The notes below the pieces were generated by a model that made no database searches, was not told where the DNA came from, and was given only the letters and a program-made list of their open reading frames with translations. DNA of 18,285 bases, from positions 1 to 18,285 of the forward strand of contig CALASN010000052.1 of NCBI GenBank assembly GCA_937888735.1, written 5' to 3'. Positions 1-7,289 of the stretch are shown in pieces (the stretch's first letter is position 1; every line of letters starts with the position of its first letter). The position numbers were made by a program, and so were the translations under genes. The stretch is from UBA5499 sp002426275. Lineage in GTDB: Bacteria > Bacillota > DTU084.

Positions 1-147
1 GGTCAATGTTATCTCCAAAATCTTAGATGCGGTTTGCGCGTCATCTCCAAAAAGTTCAAAGAAATCGCCCAAACGAAAAAACAGCAGGCAGTCTGGATAT
101 CGCGCGCGGATCTGATCATATTGCTCCAGCATAGGCGTTTTAGACAT
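1..147 (-). CDS. mutS: DNA mismatch repair protein MutS, N-terminal 49 codons (cut by window edge)
   Basis: The frame from the ATG at 147 to the window edge encodes 49 residues with the hallmark MutS mismatch-binding N-terminus: TPMLEQY, then RYPDCLLFFRLGDFFELFGDDA. The mismatch-reading motif of MutS is normally F-Y-E. Here the equivalent reads DFFELF, so the usual Tyr position is Phe, a tolerated change. MutS recognises base mismatches and small loops in DNA and recruits MutL. The start overlaps the stop of the upstream PRC-barrel-like gene by 8 bases, with the ATG lying inside the last codons of that gene. This suggests translational coupling. A GGGAG ribosome-binding site lies at 158-162, 10 bases upstream. 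The rest of the gene lies outside the window, so its completeness cannot be judged. Confidence 0.93.
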   Translation of the reverse strand, partial: MSKTPMLEQYDQIRARYPDCLLFFRLGDFFELFGDDAQTASKILEITLT

Positions 148-478
148 TGCTATCTATCTCCCAGTATGGCGTTCTGTTCAAAGCCAAGTGTACTCTCAGT
201 TCAAAGGCGTAGCCCAGTCTTTCGTCGTATGGCGGCAGAAATTCAAGTACATCCGCCCGCAGGCTTAAGGTGATTCCAGTTTGAGAAATGTCTGAAATGG
301 CATCAGAAGGTATGGCAAAGCGATCGGAGTTGTGTTGGACAATGAGATAGCGGTGGGTGTAAGCTTCAGGGTCCGAGATCTGACAGCTGACCGAGCCCAC
401 AAGTTCTCCATCGTTGCTGTAGACAGCCATTCCCTGTATATCCCGATCATGGATTTCCCTTAACTCCCGCTTGCGCAT
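140..478 (-). CDS. Small PRC-barrel-like domain protein between miaB and mutS
   Basis: This is a 112-residue soluble protein. I start it at the ATG at 478 because a strong AGGAGG site (485-490) lies six bases upstream. An in-frame ATG at 493 would place that site inside the coding region. Residues about 13-75 have the PRC-barrel layout: a G-x-x-V-x-s-x-D-G-E-x-V-G-S-V strand pair, a segment RYLIVQ, then FAIPSDAI and an ITL strand, ending in LEFLPPYDE. PRC-barrels are small beta-barrel adaptor domains found in RimM, photosynthetic reaction centre H subunits and many short bacterial proteins of unknown role. The gene overlaps the miaB end by 32 bases and the mutS start by 8 bases, so all three are probably translated from one message. 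The precise function is unknown. The fold assignment rests on pattern only. Confidence 0.72.
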   Translation of the reverse strand: MRKRELREIHDRDIQGMAVYSNDGELVGSVSCQISDPEAYTHRYLIVQHNSDRFAIPSDAISDISQTGITLSLRADVLEFLPPYDERLGYAFELRVHLALNRTPYWEIDSNV

Positions 479-1811
479 TGACTTCCTCCTCAAGCACCCC
501 GTGGAGCGTCCACGTCAAGGTGCGGGTGATCTTCACTGGGACAATCCTGCCGCGCCAAGGAGCAGCATCACCTTCCGGGCGAGGGAAAATCACGGTTTTA
601 TTCGTACCTGTCCTGCCGGTGAGCTCTCCGGGATCTTTGGGACTTGTCCCTTCCACCAGAATCTCACAAGTCTTGTTCAGATATGCGCTGTTTATTTGAG
701 CGCTGATTTGATTCTGCAGCGCAATCAGCTCTTTCAGCCTACTTTGCTTAACCGCGTCCGTCAGCTGTCCTTCCATGGCTGCGGCTTTAGTGCCGACCCG
801 CGGGGAATAAGCGAACATGAAAGCTGCATCATACCTGATCCGCTTTACCATCTCCAGCGTCTGCTGAAAATCTTCCCGGCTCTCTGTGGGAAAGCCCACG
901 ATCAGATCGGTGGTAAGGGCCAAATCTGGAATGCGGCTTCGGATTCTGGAAACCAGCTCCAAGTACTGTTCTGACGTGTAACCGCGATTCATGGCCGCCA
1001 GGATCCTATCGCTTCCCGCCTGCAGCGGCAGATGTAAATGCCGGCAAACTTTGGGCAAAGTCGCCAGTGCCTCAATCAGGCGCTCCGAGACATCTTTGGG
1101 ATGAGAGGTGGTAAAGCGAATGCGCTCTATGCCCGGAACCTCGCTCGCCAAACGCAAAAGCTCCGCAAAATCGATTCTGGCCGCCAGTCCCTTACCGTAG
1201 GAATTGACGTTCTGCCCCAAGAGCGTGATCTCTTTATAGCCGGCAGCTCCCAGCTTTCCGATCTCGTTTAAAATTGCCTCCGGCTCCCTGGATCTCTCAG
1301 AACCCCTGGTATAGGGGACTATGCAGTAAGAGCAGAAATTATTGCAGCCGTACATGATGTTCACATAGGCTTTCAGATCGTCTTGCCTGTGAGCGGGCAA
1401 AGGGCCGTCCGGATTATCTTCATCAGAAACTTCAATGATCCTGCCGCGGCGGGCTTGCTCCAAAAGCTCCGGCAAGCGGGCGATATTATGGGTGCCGAAG
1501 ACCAAATCAACTTCCGGATGTTTTCCCCGGATCCGTTCCCGCTCGATTTCCTGCTGCGGCATGCAGCCGCAGATGCCGATGATGAGATCCGGCCTCTCCT
1601 CTTTCAGCCGGCGCAGCTGGGTTACTTTCCCATACAGCTTGCGCTCCGGGTTCTCACGGACAGAGCAAGTGTTAAAGAGAATCAAATCCGCTGCTTCTTC
1701 TTTCTCCGTGGGAGCGTAGCCCAAAGAATCTAAGATGCCGGCGATGGTTTCGCTGTCTCTGGCGTTCATCTGGCAGCCATATGTAAAAATAAGGTATTTC
1801 TTGTCTTCCAT
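447..1811 (-). CDS. miaB: tRNA-2-methylthio-N6-dimethylallyladenosine synthase MiaB
   Basis: A 454-residue radical-SAM methylthiotransferase that adds a methylthio group at C2 of i6A37 in tRNAs reading UNN codons. The three family domains are visible in order. The N-terminal UPF0004 domain has cluster cysteines C13 (YGCQMN), C49 (NTCSVRENPE) and C83 (GICGCMPQ). The radical-SAM core has C156, C160 and C163 (CNNFCSYC followed by IVPYTRG). A C-terminal TRAM-type RNA-binding region covers roughly residues 380-445. The length is normal for MiaB, and the QMNARDSE segment favours MiaB over MtaB or RimO. The ATG at 1811 has an AGGTG site about six bases upstream. The 3' end overlaps the PRC-barrel gene by 32 bases, and the miaB-mutS neighbourhood is common in Clostridia. 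An extended -10 promoter lies 48-80 bases upstream. Confidence 0.96.
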   Translation of the reverse strand: MEDKKYLIFTYGCQMNARDSETIAGILDSLGYAPTEKEEAADLILFNTCSVRENPERKLYGKVTQLRRLKEERPDLIIGICGCMPQQEIERERIRGKHPEVDLVFGTHNIARLPELLEQARRGRIIEVSDEDNPDGPLPAHRQDDLKAYVNIMYGCNNFCSYCIVPYTRGSERSREPEAILNEIGKLGAAGYKEITLLGQNVNSYGKGLAARIDFAELLRLASEVPGIERIRFTTSHPKDVSERLIEALATLPKVCRHLHLPLQAGSDRILAAMNRGYTSEQYLELVSRIRSRIPDLALTTDLIVGFPTESREDFQQTLEMVKRIRYDAAFMFAYSPRVGTKAAAMEGQLTDAVKQSRLKELIALQNQISAQINSAYLNKTCEILVEGTSPKDPGELTGRTGTNKTVIFPRPEGDAAPWRGRIVPVKITRTLTWTLHGVLEEEVNAQAGVKGNP

Positions 1812-1859
1812 AAATTCACCTCTGGCGTTTGCGACTGGTTGCTAGTATTTCTTAACTTC

Positions 1860-1889
1860 AGTATAGCATAAAATTGCGTTCGGCTCCAA
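1860..1889 (-). promoter_or_regulatory. Putative promoter for miaB-PRC-mutS
   Basis: On the minus strand a -10 hexamer TATACT (1865-1860) is preceded by TG one base upstream (1868-1867), giving an extended -10. A weak -35 TTGGAG (1889-1884) lies 18 bases upstream. It is in the 101-base gap between the esterase gene and miaB and faces miaB. No obvious terminator for the esterase was seen in the same gap. Confidence 0.55.
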
Positions 1890-1912
1890 GTACGCCGGCG
1901 GAAAAACGGCCG

Positions 1913-2977
1913 TCAGATGCGCTGAGCCATGAAACGCATGAACAGCTGCCAATCGTAGCGGCTTAAGAAGTGAGTGCCTTCCCGCAGGTGATAGCCGATC
2001 TCTCCGGCGTGGAGAAATTCGCCGCTCTCAGGCAGACGCCCTTGATGCACGAGTCCCTTCAGCCCTAAACGCGTATAAGCTTCGCTGGCCGCCAGGCAGG
2101 ACAAAAATTCGCTTTCCGGATCTGCCCACAGATCTTCGGTCGCGCTGGCCACATATACGGGCCGCGGGGCTATCGCGGCCAGCAATTGATGCTGATCGAA
2201 TGGCAGCTGCTCTTCCTTTCCCCTGTAGCGGTGGTAGTTTTGGCAAAACCAATACGGAAAACGTTGCACGATCTCCTCGATGCGCTCTCCTTTTTTCCCG
2301 CGGGCGATGGCTGCGCCGCTGGCGCCGGAATCATTGGCAACCGCCGCCGCAAACCGCTCGTCTTGCGCGGCGCACCACAGCGACGCTTTCCCCAGCCGAG
2401 AGTGACCCACGGAAAAGATGCGCTTGTGATCGATTTGCGGCAGCGTCTGAGCGTAATCCAGCAAGCGGCTGGCTGCCCAAGCCCACATGCCGAGCTTGCC
2501 CCAGTCCGTGCCGTCTCCCCGCCTGTGATACATGGCGGCCAAGCCGGAACTGAAATCATCGTCATCCGCAGTCACGTCCTGATAGCAGAACGTAGCCAAA
2601 GCGAAACCGTGGTCAATGATTTCTTCAATGGGTCCGTATTCTCCAATGGGATATCTTTTAAAAGAGAGGAAAATGCACAGCGGCAGTTTCTCTCGGCTTC
2701 GCGGGATGACAGTGTGAACCGGGAAGGAAAACTCCCCTCCCGGAGTGGGAAATGTCAGCTCCAGCTGTCTGTGCTCTGCTTTGCCCGCCCAGGCGCGCTC
2801 TTGGCAAAAAGTAGTCGCGGCTTTAACTTGGCAAGGGGCCTCAGGCGAGAAGCCGTATTCTTCTTTGGCCAGCGCCGCAATTATCTCCCCGCGTCTCTGC
2901 TGCCAATCTGCTACCGCCGGAGCAAAAATCGCCGGCAGGTCTCGCTCTTTGAGGGCCTGGAACATCTTCTCTTGCAT
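1913..2977 (-). CDS. CE15-like (glucuronoyl esterase-type) alpha/beta hydrolase, cytoplasmic
   Basis: A 354-residue alpha/beta hydrolase. Its signature matches carbohydrate esterase family 15: GHSRLGK with nucleophile Ser193, then ASLWCAAQDERFA, NDSGASGAA, a PYWFCQNYHRY segment, LPFDQHQLLAAIAPRPVYVASA, D-x-WADPESEF and a C-terminal GTHFLSRYDW with catalytic His336. The acid is either Asp216 (in NDSG, where many CE15 enzymes have Glu) or Asp282 (in ATEDLW). CE15 enzymes cleave ester bonds between glucuronic acid and lignin alcohols. The protein has no signal peptide, unlike most plant-wall enzymes, so a small intracellular ester is the likelier substrate. I choose the ATG at 2977 because AGGAG (2986-2990) sits eight bases upstream. 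The GTG at 2986 would overlap that site. The gene is divergent from the ATPase gene. The true substrate is not known. Confidence 0.78.
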   Translation of the reverse strand: MQEKMFQALKERDLPAIFAPAVADWQQRRGEIIAALAKEEYGFSPEAPCQVKAATTFCQERAWAGKAEHRQLELTFPTPGGEFSFPVHTVIPRSREKLPLCIFLSFKRYPIGEYGPIEEIIDHGFALATFCYQDVTADDDDFSSGLAAMYHRRGDGTDWGKLGMWAWAASRLLDYAQTLPQIDHKRIFSVGHSRLGKASLWCAAQDERFAAAVANDSGASGAAIARGKKGERIEEIVQRFPYWFCQNYHRYRGKEEQLPFDQHQLLAAIAPRPVYVASATEDLWADPESEFLSCLAASEAYTRLGLKGLVHQGRLPESGEFLHAGEIGYHLREGTHFLSRYDWQLFMRFMAQRI

Positions 2978-3002
2978 TTTAACCACTCCTCTCCATTTTT
3001 AT

Positions 3003-3045
3003 TTGAAAACGCCGCCGGGCAGATATTCTGCTTTTAGCATATACT
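3003..3045. promoter_or_regulatory. Divergent intergenic promoter region (esterase / ATPase)
   Basis: The 88-base gap between the esterase start (2977) and the ATPase start (3066) must serve both genes. On the plus strand TATACT at 3040-3045 resembles a -10 but has no good -35 at 17 bases. A second candidate is TTGAAA (3003-3008) with TATTCT (3024-3029), spaced 15. No minus-strand promoter stands out. Individual hexamer calls are uncertain. Confidence 0.3.
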
Positions 3046-3065
3046 GATAATTGGAGGTGGAAGCG

Positions 3066-4157
3066 ATGAATAAAAGCGTTCTCATGGGAGCAAACACGGC
3101 TCGGGGTTTCGTCTCTTTTTACGACCAGATCCTAGTTCCCAAGGCAAAATATCTGGGAATTATCAAAGGCGGCCCGGGAACCGGAAAATCGACTTTCATG
3201 CGTAAGGTTGGGCAAAGGATTGCTCAAGCAGGTTATCAGCTGGAAGAGCTGCATTGCTCTTCAGATCACGATTCCTTGGACGGAATCGTGGTTCGCGGCC
3301 AAGGCCTGGCCCTGGTGGACGGCACGAGGCCCCATATCATGGAGCCGCAGTATCCCGGCTGCCAAGATGAAATCATCAATTTGGGAGCATATTGGAACCA
3401 GGAAGCCCTGCGCGGCAAGCGAACCGAGATCATGGCTTTATCCCGGGAAATTGCCGGCCGTTACGCCCGGGTGTACCGTCTGCTGGCCGCGGCAAACCAG
3501 CTGAGCCTGGACTGGAGCGTCTGTCACTGTCAAGCTCTAAAGAGCAAAGAGATCAATGCGGTAACGGAAAATCTAACCGCGCATTTCTCTTCTCTGCCTA
3601 TCTCCTCTGACGGACAAGAGAGACATTTATTTGCCTCCTGCCTCGGCCCCCAAGGCACAATCCATTATTTGGAAACCATTCTCTCGCCACTCCGGAAAGT
3701 CTACGTCTTAAAAGATACCTATGGTTGTTCCGCGCATCTCGTTTTGGAGCGCCTCTTGGCGGCTGCCAAGGTCAAAGGCCTGTTTGTGGAAGTATATCAT
3801 TGCCCGCTGGAGCCTGAACGCATTGAACACTTGGTGGTGGAAGAGCTCGCAATCGGTTTTTCCACAGCTGCCCCGGAGCATGTCTATACGCCGGTGGAAG
3901 CCGTGCTCATTGATTTGGATCGGTCTGTGGATTTGAACAAAATAAAGGAAACTTCCGATTTAGCTCTGCAAAAAGAAACGGAAAGGCAAATTATAAACTG
4001 GGCCGCCTCAGAACTTGGCGCCATCAAATCCTTACATGACCAGCTGGAGAGCGTCTATACCCCCCAGATGGATTTCGCGGCCACAGAGGAGCTGGCAGAG
4101 CGTACTGCAAATCGGCTTTCTCAATTGTTGGAGTCTAACGCAGTCCCCTTACTTTAA
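3066..4157 (+). CDS. PRK06851-type P-loop ATPase with internal duplication and degenerate second P-loop
   Basis: A 363-residue cytoplasmic P-loop NTPase. The start is ATG 3066, with GGAGGTGG at 3053-3060. The TTG at 3051 lies on the edge of that site and is unlikely to be used. Residues 35-43 form a Walker A motif, GGPGTGKST, preceded by the characteristic TARGFVSFYDQIL. The sequence then gives HCSSDHDSLDGIVV (63-76) and LALVDGTRPHIMEP (81-94). The second half repeats this order without the ATP site: VYVLKDTYGCSAHLVLERL (212-230), YHCPLEPERIEHLVV (244-258) and LAIGFSTAAPEHVYTP (261-276). It resembles the uncharacterised PRK06851 family of Firmicutes, whose role is unknown to me. It is the only plus-strand gene and overlaps the DUF523 gene tail-to-tail by 23 bases. 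Substrate and partner are not known. Confidence 0.82.
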   Translation: MNKSVLMGANTARGFVSFYDQILVPKAKYLGIIKGGPGTGKSTFMRKVGQRIAQAGYQLEELHCSSDHDSLDGIVVRGQGLALVDGTRPHIMEPQYPGCQDEIINLGAYWNQEALRGKRTEIMALSREIAGRYARVYRLLAAANQLSLDWSVCHCQALKSKEINAVTENLTAHFSSLPISSDGQERHLFASCLGPQGTIHYLETILSPLRKVYVLKDTYGCSAHLVLERLLAAAKVKGLFVEVYHCPLEPERIEHLVVEELAIGFSTAAPEHVYTPVEAVLIDLDRSVDLNKIKETSDLALQKETERQIINWAASELGAIKSLHDQLESVYTPQMDFAATEELAERTANRLSQLLESNAVPLL

Positions 4158-4542
4158 GCCACGATTTGCACAGAAGCCCCGCTGTCAACCCCTGGCCTGG
4201 GATGAGCTTGCCTGAGAAAGTTCCGTCGTAGATTTGCGCTACGCCGCAAGAAGGACTATCCTCGCGCAGGATCGCTTCCCGAGCTCCGGTAAGCTTTGCC
4301 AAACGCGCCGTCTCTGCCGCTCCCCGCAGGAAGTCTGCCGTCAGGTCAAGGCCGTCTCTGGTTTTTGCCCTTCCGCCTGCCAATTCCACCGGAGCTCTTG
4401 GCGTGGCAAGACCTCCCAGCTGTTCGGGGCAGACTGGCAGAGCCTTGCCTTGTGCCACAAGGGAGATAACTTCTTCATTGGGACAGCTTCTGCCGTCATA
4501 GCGGCAAGGAAACCCAGCCAGGCACGCGCTAACGATGATCAA
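4135..4542 (-). CDS. DUF523 family protein
   Basis: A 135-residue protein matching the DUF523 pattern: VSACLAGFPCRYDG at the N-terminus, PVCPEQLGGLATPRAPVEL, a DLTADFLRGA helix start and REDSPSCGVAQIYDGTFSG. Conserved cysteines are C7, C13, C38 and C101, so metal or Fe-S binding is plausible. The biochemical role is not established. The length is slightly short for the family, and no DUF1722 domain is attached. The only start that fits is TTG at 4542. Its likely ribosome-binding site, GAGGAG (4558-4553), lies inside the last codons of mutS2, ten bases away. The gene starts seven bases after mutS2 ends, so the two are probably co-transcribed. It converges with and overlaps the plus-strand ATPase gene. 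Confidence 0.85.
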   Translation of the reverse strand: MIIVSACLAGFPCRYDGRSCPNEEVISLVAQGKALPVCPEQLGGLATPRAPVELAGGRAKTRDGLDLTADFLRGAAETARLAKLTGAREAILREDSPSCGVAQIYDGTFSGKLIPGQGLTAGLLCKSWLKVRGLR

Positions 4543-4548
4543 ATCCTC

Positions 4549-6924
4549 TCAGCTCCTCATGGTGGCCACAGTGACGCCGTCTCCGCCTTCCCCTGGGCCC
4601 CCGGGACGGATGCTCTCCACTTTAGGGTGATTGCGCAGTTGATTCCGGAGAAAACGTCTTAAGGCGCCTGTGCCTTTGCCGTGGATGATCCTGATTGTCT
4701 TCATGCCCACAAGGCAGGCGGTATCCAGATATTTATCAACTTCTTCCCAGGCTTCTTCGCAGGTTTCTCCGCGCAGGTCCAGTTCGGTTTTGAGCTCTTC
4801 GGCTTTGCTGCTGACGTTAAGCGTAGGTTTGGACGCCTGGCTCTCCGCCGGCTGCCCCGAAGCCGGCTCCAGTTCTTGGACGCTGATGTTTATTCTCATG
4901 TTGCCGTAGCCCAGCTGTACCATACCTTTCTCATCGGGATTCGTCAAAAGCTGTCCTTCAATGCCCAGGGGCGTGATTGCCCGCATACCCGCTTTCCAGA
5001 CGCCTTGCGCTTTCACTTCCGGTTGCGCCTCCGCAGCCGGCGCCATCTTCTCTTCCAGAGAAGCCAAAGTGTCTCTGACAGCGGTGACATTCTTTTCAAC
5101 GGTCTGGGCCATATCCTCAGACCGCTCCTGTTCCAATTTTTTCAACAGGCCCCGCAGCTGGCCGATGAGCTGATCTGTCTGGATCCTGGCGGCATCCAGG
5201 GTCTGTTTAGCTTGTTGCCTGGTTTCCAGATCCAGTTTACGCTTTTCCCGTTCCAGCTCCCGGAGCTGGGCTTGACGGCTCTCCAGCAGTTGCGCGGCTT
5301 CCGCTTCCAGTTGGACGGCCGCATCGCGCTTTGCCTGCGCTTCCATCTTGTCCTGCTGAATGATCTGAATTAGTTTACCCATTTCCTGTTTGCCTGGATC
5401 CAAAAAGCCGGCAGCCTCCTGCAGCAGAGCCTCCGGCAGTCCCAAACGTTTGGCAATGGTCAAAGCGCAGCTAGACCCCGGGATGCCGGAGAGGAGCCGA
5501 TAAGTTGGCTCCAGCGTCTGGGCGTTGAATTCCACGCTGGCGTTGAGCATTCCTGGCTGCAGATAGGCGAAGCTTTTCAATTCGCTATAGTGAGTGGTTG
5601 CAATCGTACGCACGGCCTTGCGGTGGAGAAAGGAAAGAATGGACATGGCCAGGGCCGCGCCCTCTTGCGGATCCGTGCCGGCTCCCACTTCATCCAGCAG
5701 CGCTAAGAAACCTTTGCCGGAACAATCCTCCGCTTGCCTGACGATCCGCACTAGATTCTTCATGTGAGCTGAGAAGGTGCTGAGACTTTGCTGGATGCTC
5801 TGTTCATCGCCTATATCGCAGGCGATGGTATCGAAAATGGCAAGCCTGCTGCCCTCCTTAGCCGGAATCTGCAGACCGGATTGAGCCATCAACGCGAGTA
5901 AGCCCACAGTTTTCAAGGCGACTGTCTTGCCGCCTGTGTTGGGTCCGGTGATCACCATGGTCCAATGCTCCGCCCCCAACTGGACGTCGATGGGCACCAC
6001 GTCTCCCGGCAAAAACGGGTGTCTGGCGGCTTTCAAATCAATGATCCCTTCGACATTGAGCCTGGGCGCCTCAGCGCGCATTTTCTTTGCCAGTCTGCCT
6101 TTGGCAGCCACAAGGTCAAGCTCCGAGAGGGCCTGCAGGGTATAGCAGAACTCTTCGGCTTGCGAGGCCACGCTAGCAGACAGAGCAGCCAGAATCCTGG
6201 CCACTTCCTCTTCTTCTTCGCTGGTTGCCACCCGCAGCTGATTATTCAGCTCCACAATCGCCATGGGTTCAATGAAGAGCGTCTGGCCGCTGGCGGACTG
6301 ATCGTGCACCAGGCCTGTGACGTGGGACTTATATTCCTGTTTCACCGGTATCACGTAGCGACCTTGGCGGATCGTGACGATTGGCTCCTGCAGGTAACGG
6401 CTAAATTCGGAGTGAATCATCCGCTCCAAGCGCTCTCGCAGGCGATTCTGCAGCGTGCGGATCTGTACCCTGAGACCGGCCAGTTTGCTGCTGGCCCGAT
6501 CCAATACTTCTCCTTCCGGACCGATCGCCTTGGCAATCTCCGCTTCCAGTTCCGGAAAGACGGCAAGCTGAGCTGCATAAGGAAGCAGTACCTTGGCCTT
6601 TTCCCGGAGGAATTTTTTCATGATCCTGCTGGCTCTGGCCAGATCGGAGACAGCCAAAAGTTCCGCAGGCTCCAGGCTAGCCCCCAATTGTGCCCGTTTG
6701 AGGGTTTCCCGCACGTCGCTGATTCCCCCCAGGGGAAATTCTCCTTCTCGCCAAAGAATGGCCAAGGCTTCGGCAGTCTGCTCCTGCCATTCTTTGACCA
6801 GTTCCGGATTTGCGGTCGGCCTGAGCTTTTCTGCAAGTTCCATGCCTAAACTGCTGCTGGCTTCATTTGCCAGCAGCTTCAATATGCGTTGGAATTCTAA
6901 TATGCGCAGCGTTCTCTCTTCCAC
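4549..6924 (-). CDS. mutS2: MutS2 ATPase/Smr endonuclease family protein (ribosome rescue / recombination control)
   Basis: A ~791-residue MutS2 protein. It has no mismatch-binding N-terminal domain and opens directly with the core (ERTLRILEFQRIL). The Walker A motif is TGPNTGGKT at about residues 325-333, and Walker B is LLDEVGAGTDPQEGAALA. A long charged coiled-coil region (about 515-640) follows, and a C-terminal Smr domain runs from LDLRGE (about 715) to HGKGTGALR (about 748). MutS2 was first linked to suppression of recombination. In Bacillus it splits collided ribosomes. Two starts are possible. GTG at 6924 begins at the usual family N-terminus and lies ten bases from GGAGG (6939-6935). 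TTG at 6930 would add two residues and has only four bases of spacing. I prefer GTG. The gene has its own promoter and leads into DUF523. Confidence 0.96.
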   Translation of the reverse strand: MEERTLRILEFQRILKLLANEASSSLGMELAEKLRPTANPELVKEWQEQTAEALAILWREGEFPLGGISDVRETLKRAQLGASLEPAELLAVSDLARASRIMKKFLREKAKVLLPYAAQLAVFPELEAEIAKAIGPEGEVLDRASSKLAGLRVQIRTLQNRLRERLERMIHSEFSRYLQEPIVTIRQGRYVIPVKQEYKSHVTGLVHDQSASGQTLFIEPMAIVELNNQLRVATSEEEEEVARILAALSASVASQAEEFCYTLQALSELDLVAAKGRLAKKMRAEAPRLNVEGIIDLKAARHPFLPGDVVPIDVQLGAEHWTMVITGPNTGGKTVALKTVGLLALMAQSGLQIPAKEGSRLAIFDTIACDIGDEQSIQQSLSTFSAHMKNLVRIVRQAEDCSGKGFLALLDEVGAGTDPQEGAALAMSILSFLHRKAVRTIATTHYSELKSFAYLQPGMLNASVEFNAQTLEPTYRLLSGIPGSSCALTIAKRLGLPEALLQEAAGFLDPGKQEMGKLIQIIQQDKMEAQAKRDAAVQLEAEAAQLLESRQAQLRELEREKRKLDLETRQQAKQTLDAARIQTDQLIGQLRGLLKKLEQERSEDMAQTVEKNVTAVRDTLASLEEKMAPAAEAQPEVKAQGVWKAGMRAITPLGIEGQLLTNPDEKGMVQLGYGNMRINISVQELEPASGQPAESQASKPTLNVSSKAEELKTELDLRGETCEEAWEEVDKYLDTACLVGMKTIRIIHGKGTGALRRFLRNQLRNHPKVESIRPGGPGEGGDGVTVATMRS

Positions 6925-6953
6925 AGGCAAAGAACCTCCAGGTTTTTCTTCTT

Positions 6954-6983
6954 ATTATAGCATGGACAGACAAGCGCTGCCAC
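6954..6983 (-). promoter_or_regulatory. Promoter for mutS2-DUF523
   Basis: A perfect TATAAT (6959-6954) with TG one base upstream (6962-6961) forms an extended -10. GTGGCA (6983-6978) is a 4-of-6 match to -35 with an 18-base spacer. The start would lie about ten bases upstream of the mutS2 ribosome-binding site. It marks mutS2-DUF523 as a unit separate from the pheS operon. Confidence 0.72.
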
Positions 6984-7289
6984 TCAAATTGCATGGTAGT
7001 CGCGTTTAGAAAGACGTTGTATAAAATCCAAAATGTTTTATCTTACCTGAAATTTACCTTGAGGAGTGGTCGCAGAAAATGTTTCGCTATGTTCCTACGA
7101 CTTCCAATGGTGCAAACTAAAGATAGTTTTTATAAGTCCGCGCTTCGCTGCGACAGAAGCAATGAAGCGCGCCGCCTGAGCTCATGTGATACGCTAAAAA
7201 GAGCCTTTGCCGTAACCGCCACTTGCCCCATTTTTGTTGAAAACGCGGCAGCCGACGTTTTATCATCTCGACGGGGATCTTTTCAAGAG
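6984..7289. other. AT-rich gene-free spacer
   Basis: No frame on either strand looks like a protein. The longest plus-strand open frame here is low-complexity in composition and continues into the mutS2 antisense. The visible structure consists of an 8-bp inverted repeat CGCGCTTC/GAAGCGCG (7139-7146 and 7164-7171), a 6-bp inverted repeat ATAAAA/TTTTAT near 7021-7041, a 9-bp direct repeat AAAATGTTT (7030-7038 and 7076-7084), and the hairpin at 7240-7261 listed separately. No known RNA family was recognised. It may be a decayed gene remnant or simply a promoter-terminator spacer. Confidence 0.5.
7240..7261 (-). terminator. Possible bidirectional hairpin terminator after the pheS-U32 gene set
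   Basis: On the minus strand AAAACG, one bulged T, CGG, a 3-base loop CTG, then CCG and CGTTTT fold into a hairpin with an A-tract before it and a four-T tract after it. It lies 29 bases beyond the stop of the 61-aa ORF at 7290 and upstream of the mutS2 promoter. The T-tract is short, so termination may be weak. Confidence 0.42.

Noticed and set aside
2186..3037. A 283-codon plus-strand open frame
   Set aside because: It lies antisense to the CE15-like esterase, whose motifs are clear, and it has no recognisable domain of its own.
5965..6849. A 294-codon plus-strand open frame
   Set aside because: It is antisense to the conserved mutS2 core, shows no recognisable domain and is rich in residues typical of shadow frames.
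7131..7175. 8-bp CGCGCTTC/GAAGCGCG repeat as an intrinsic terminator
   Set aside because: The loop is 17 bases and no uninterrupted T-tract follows on either strand.
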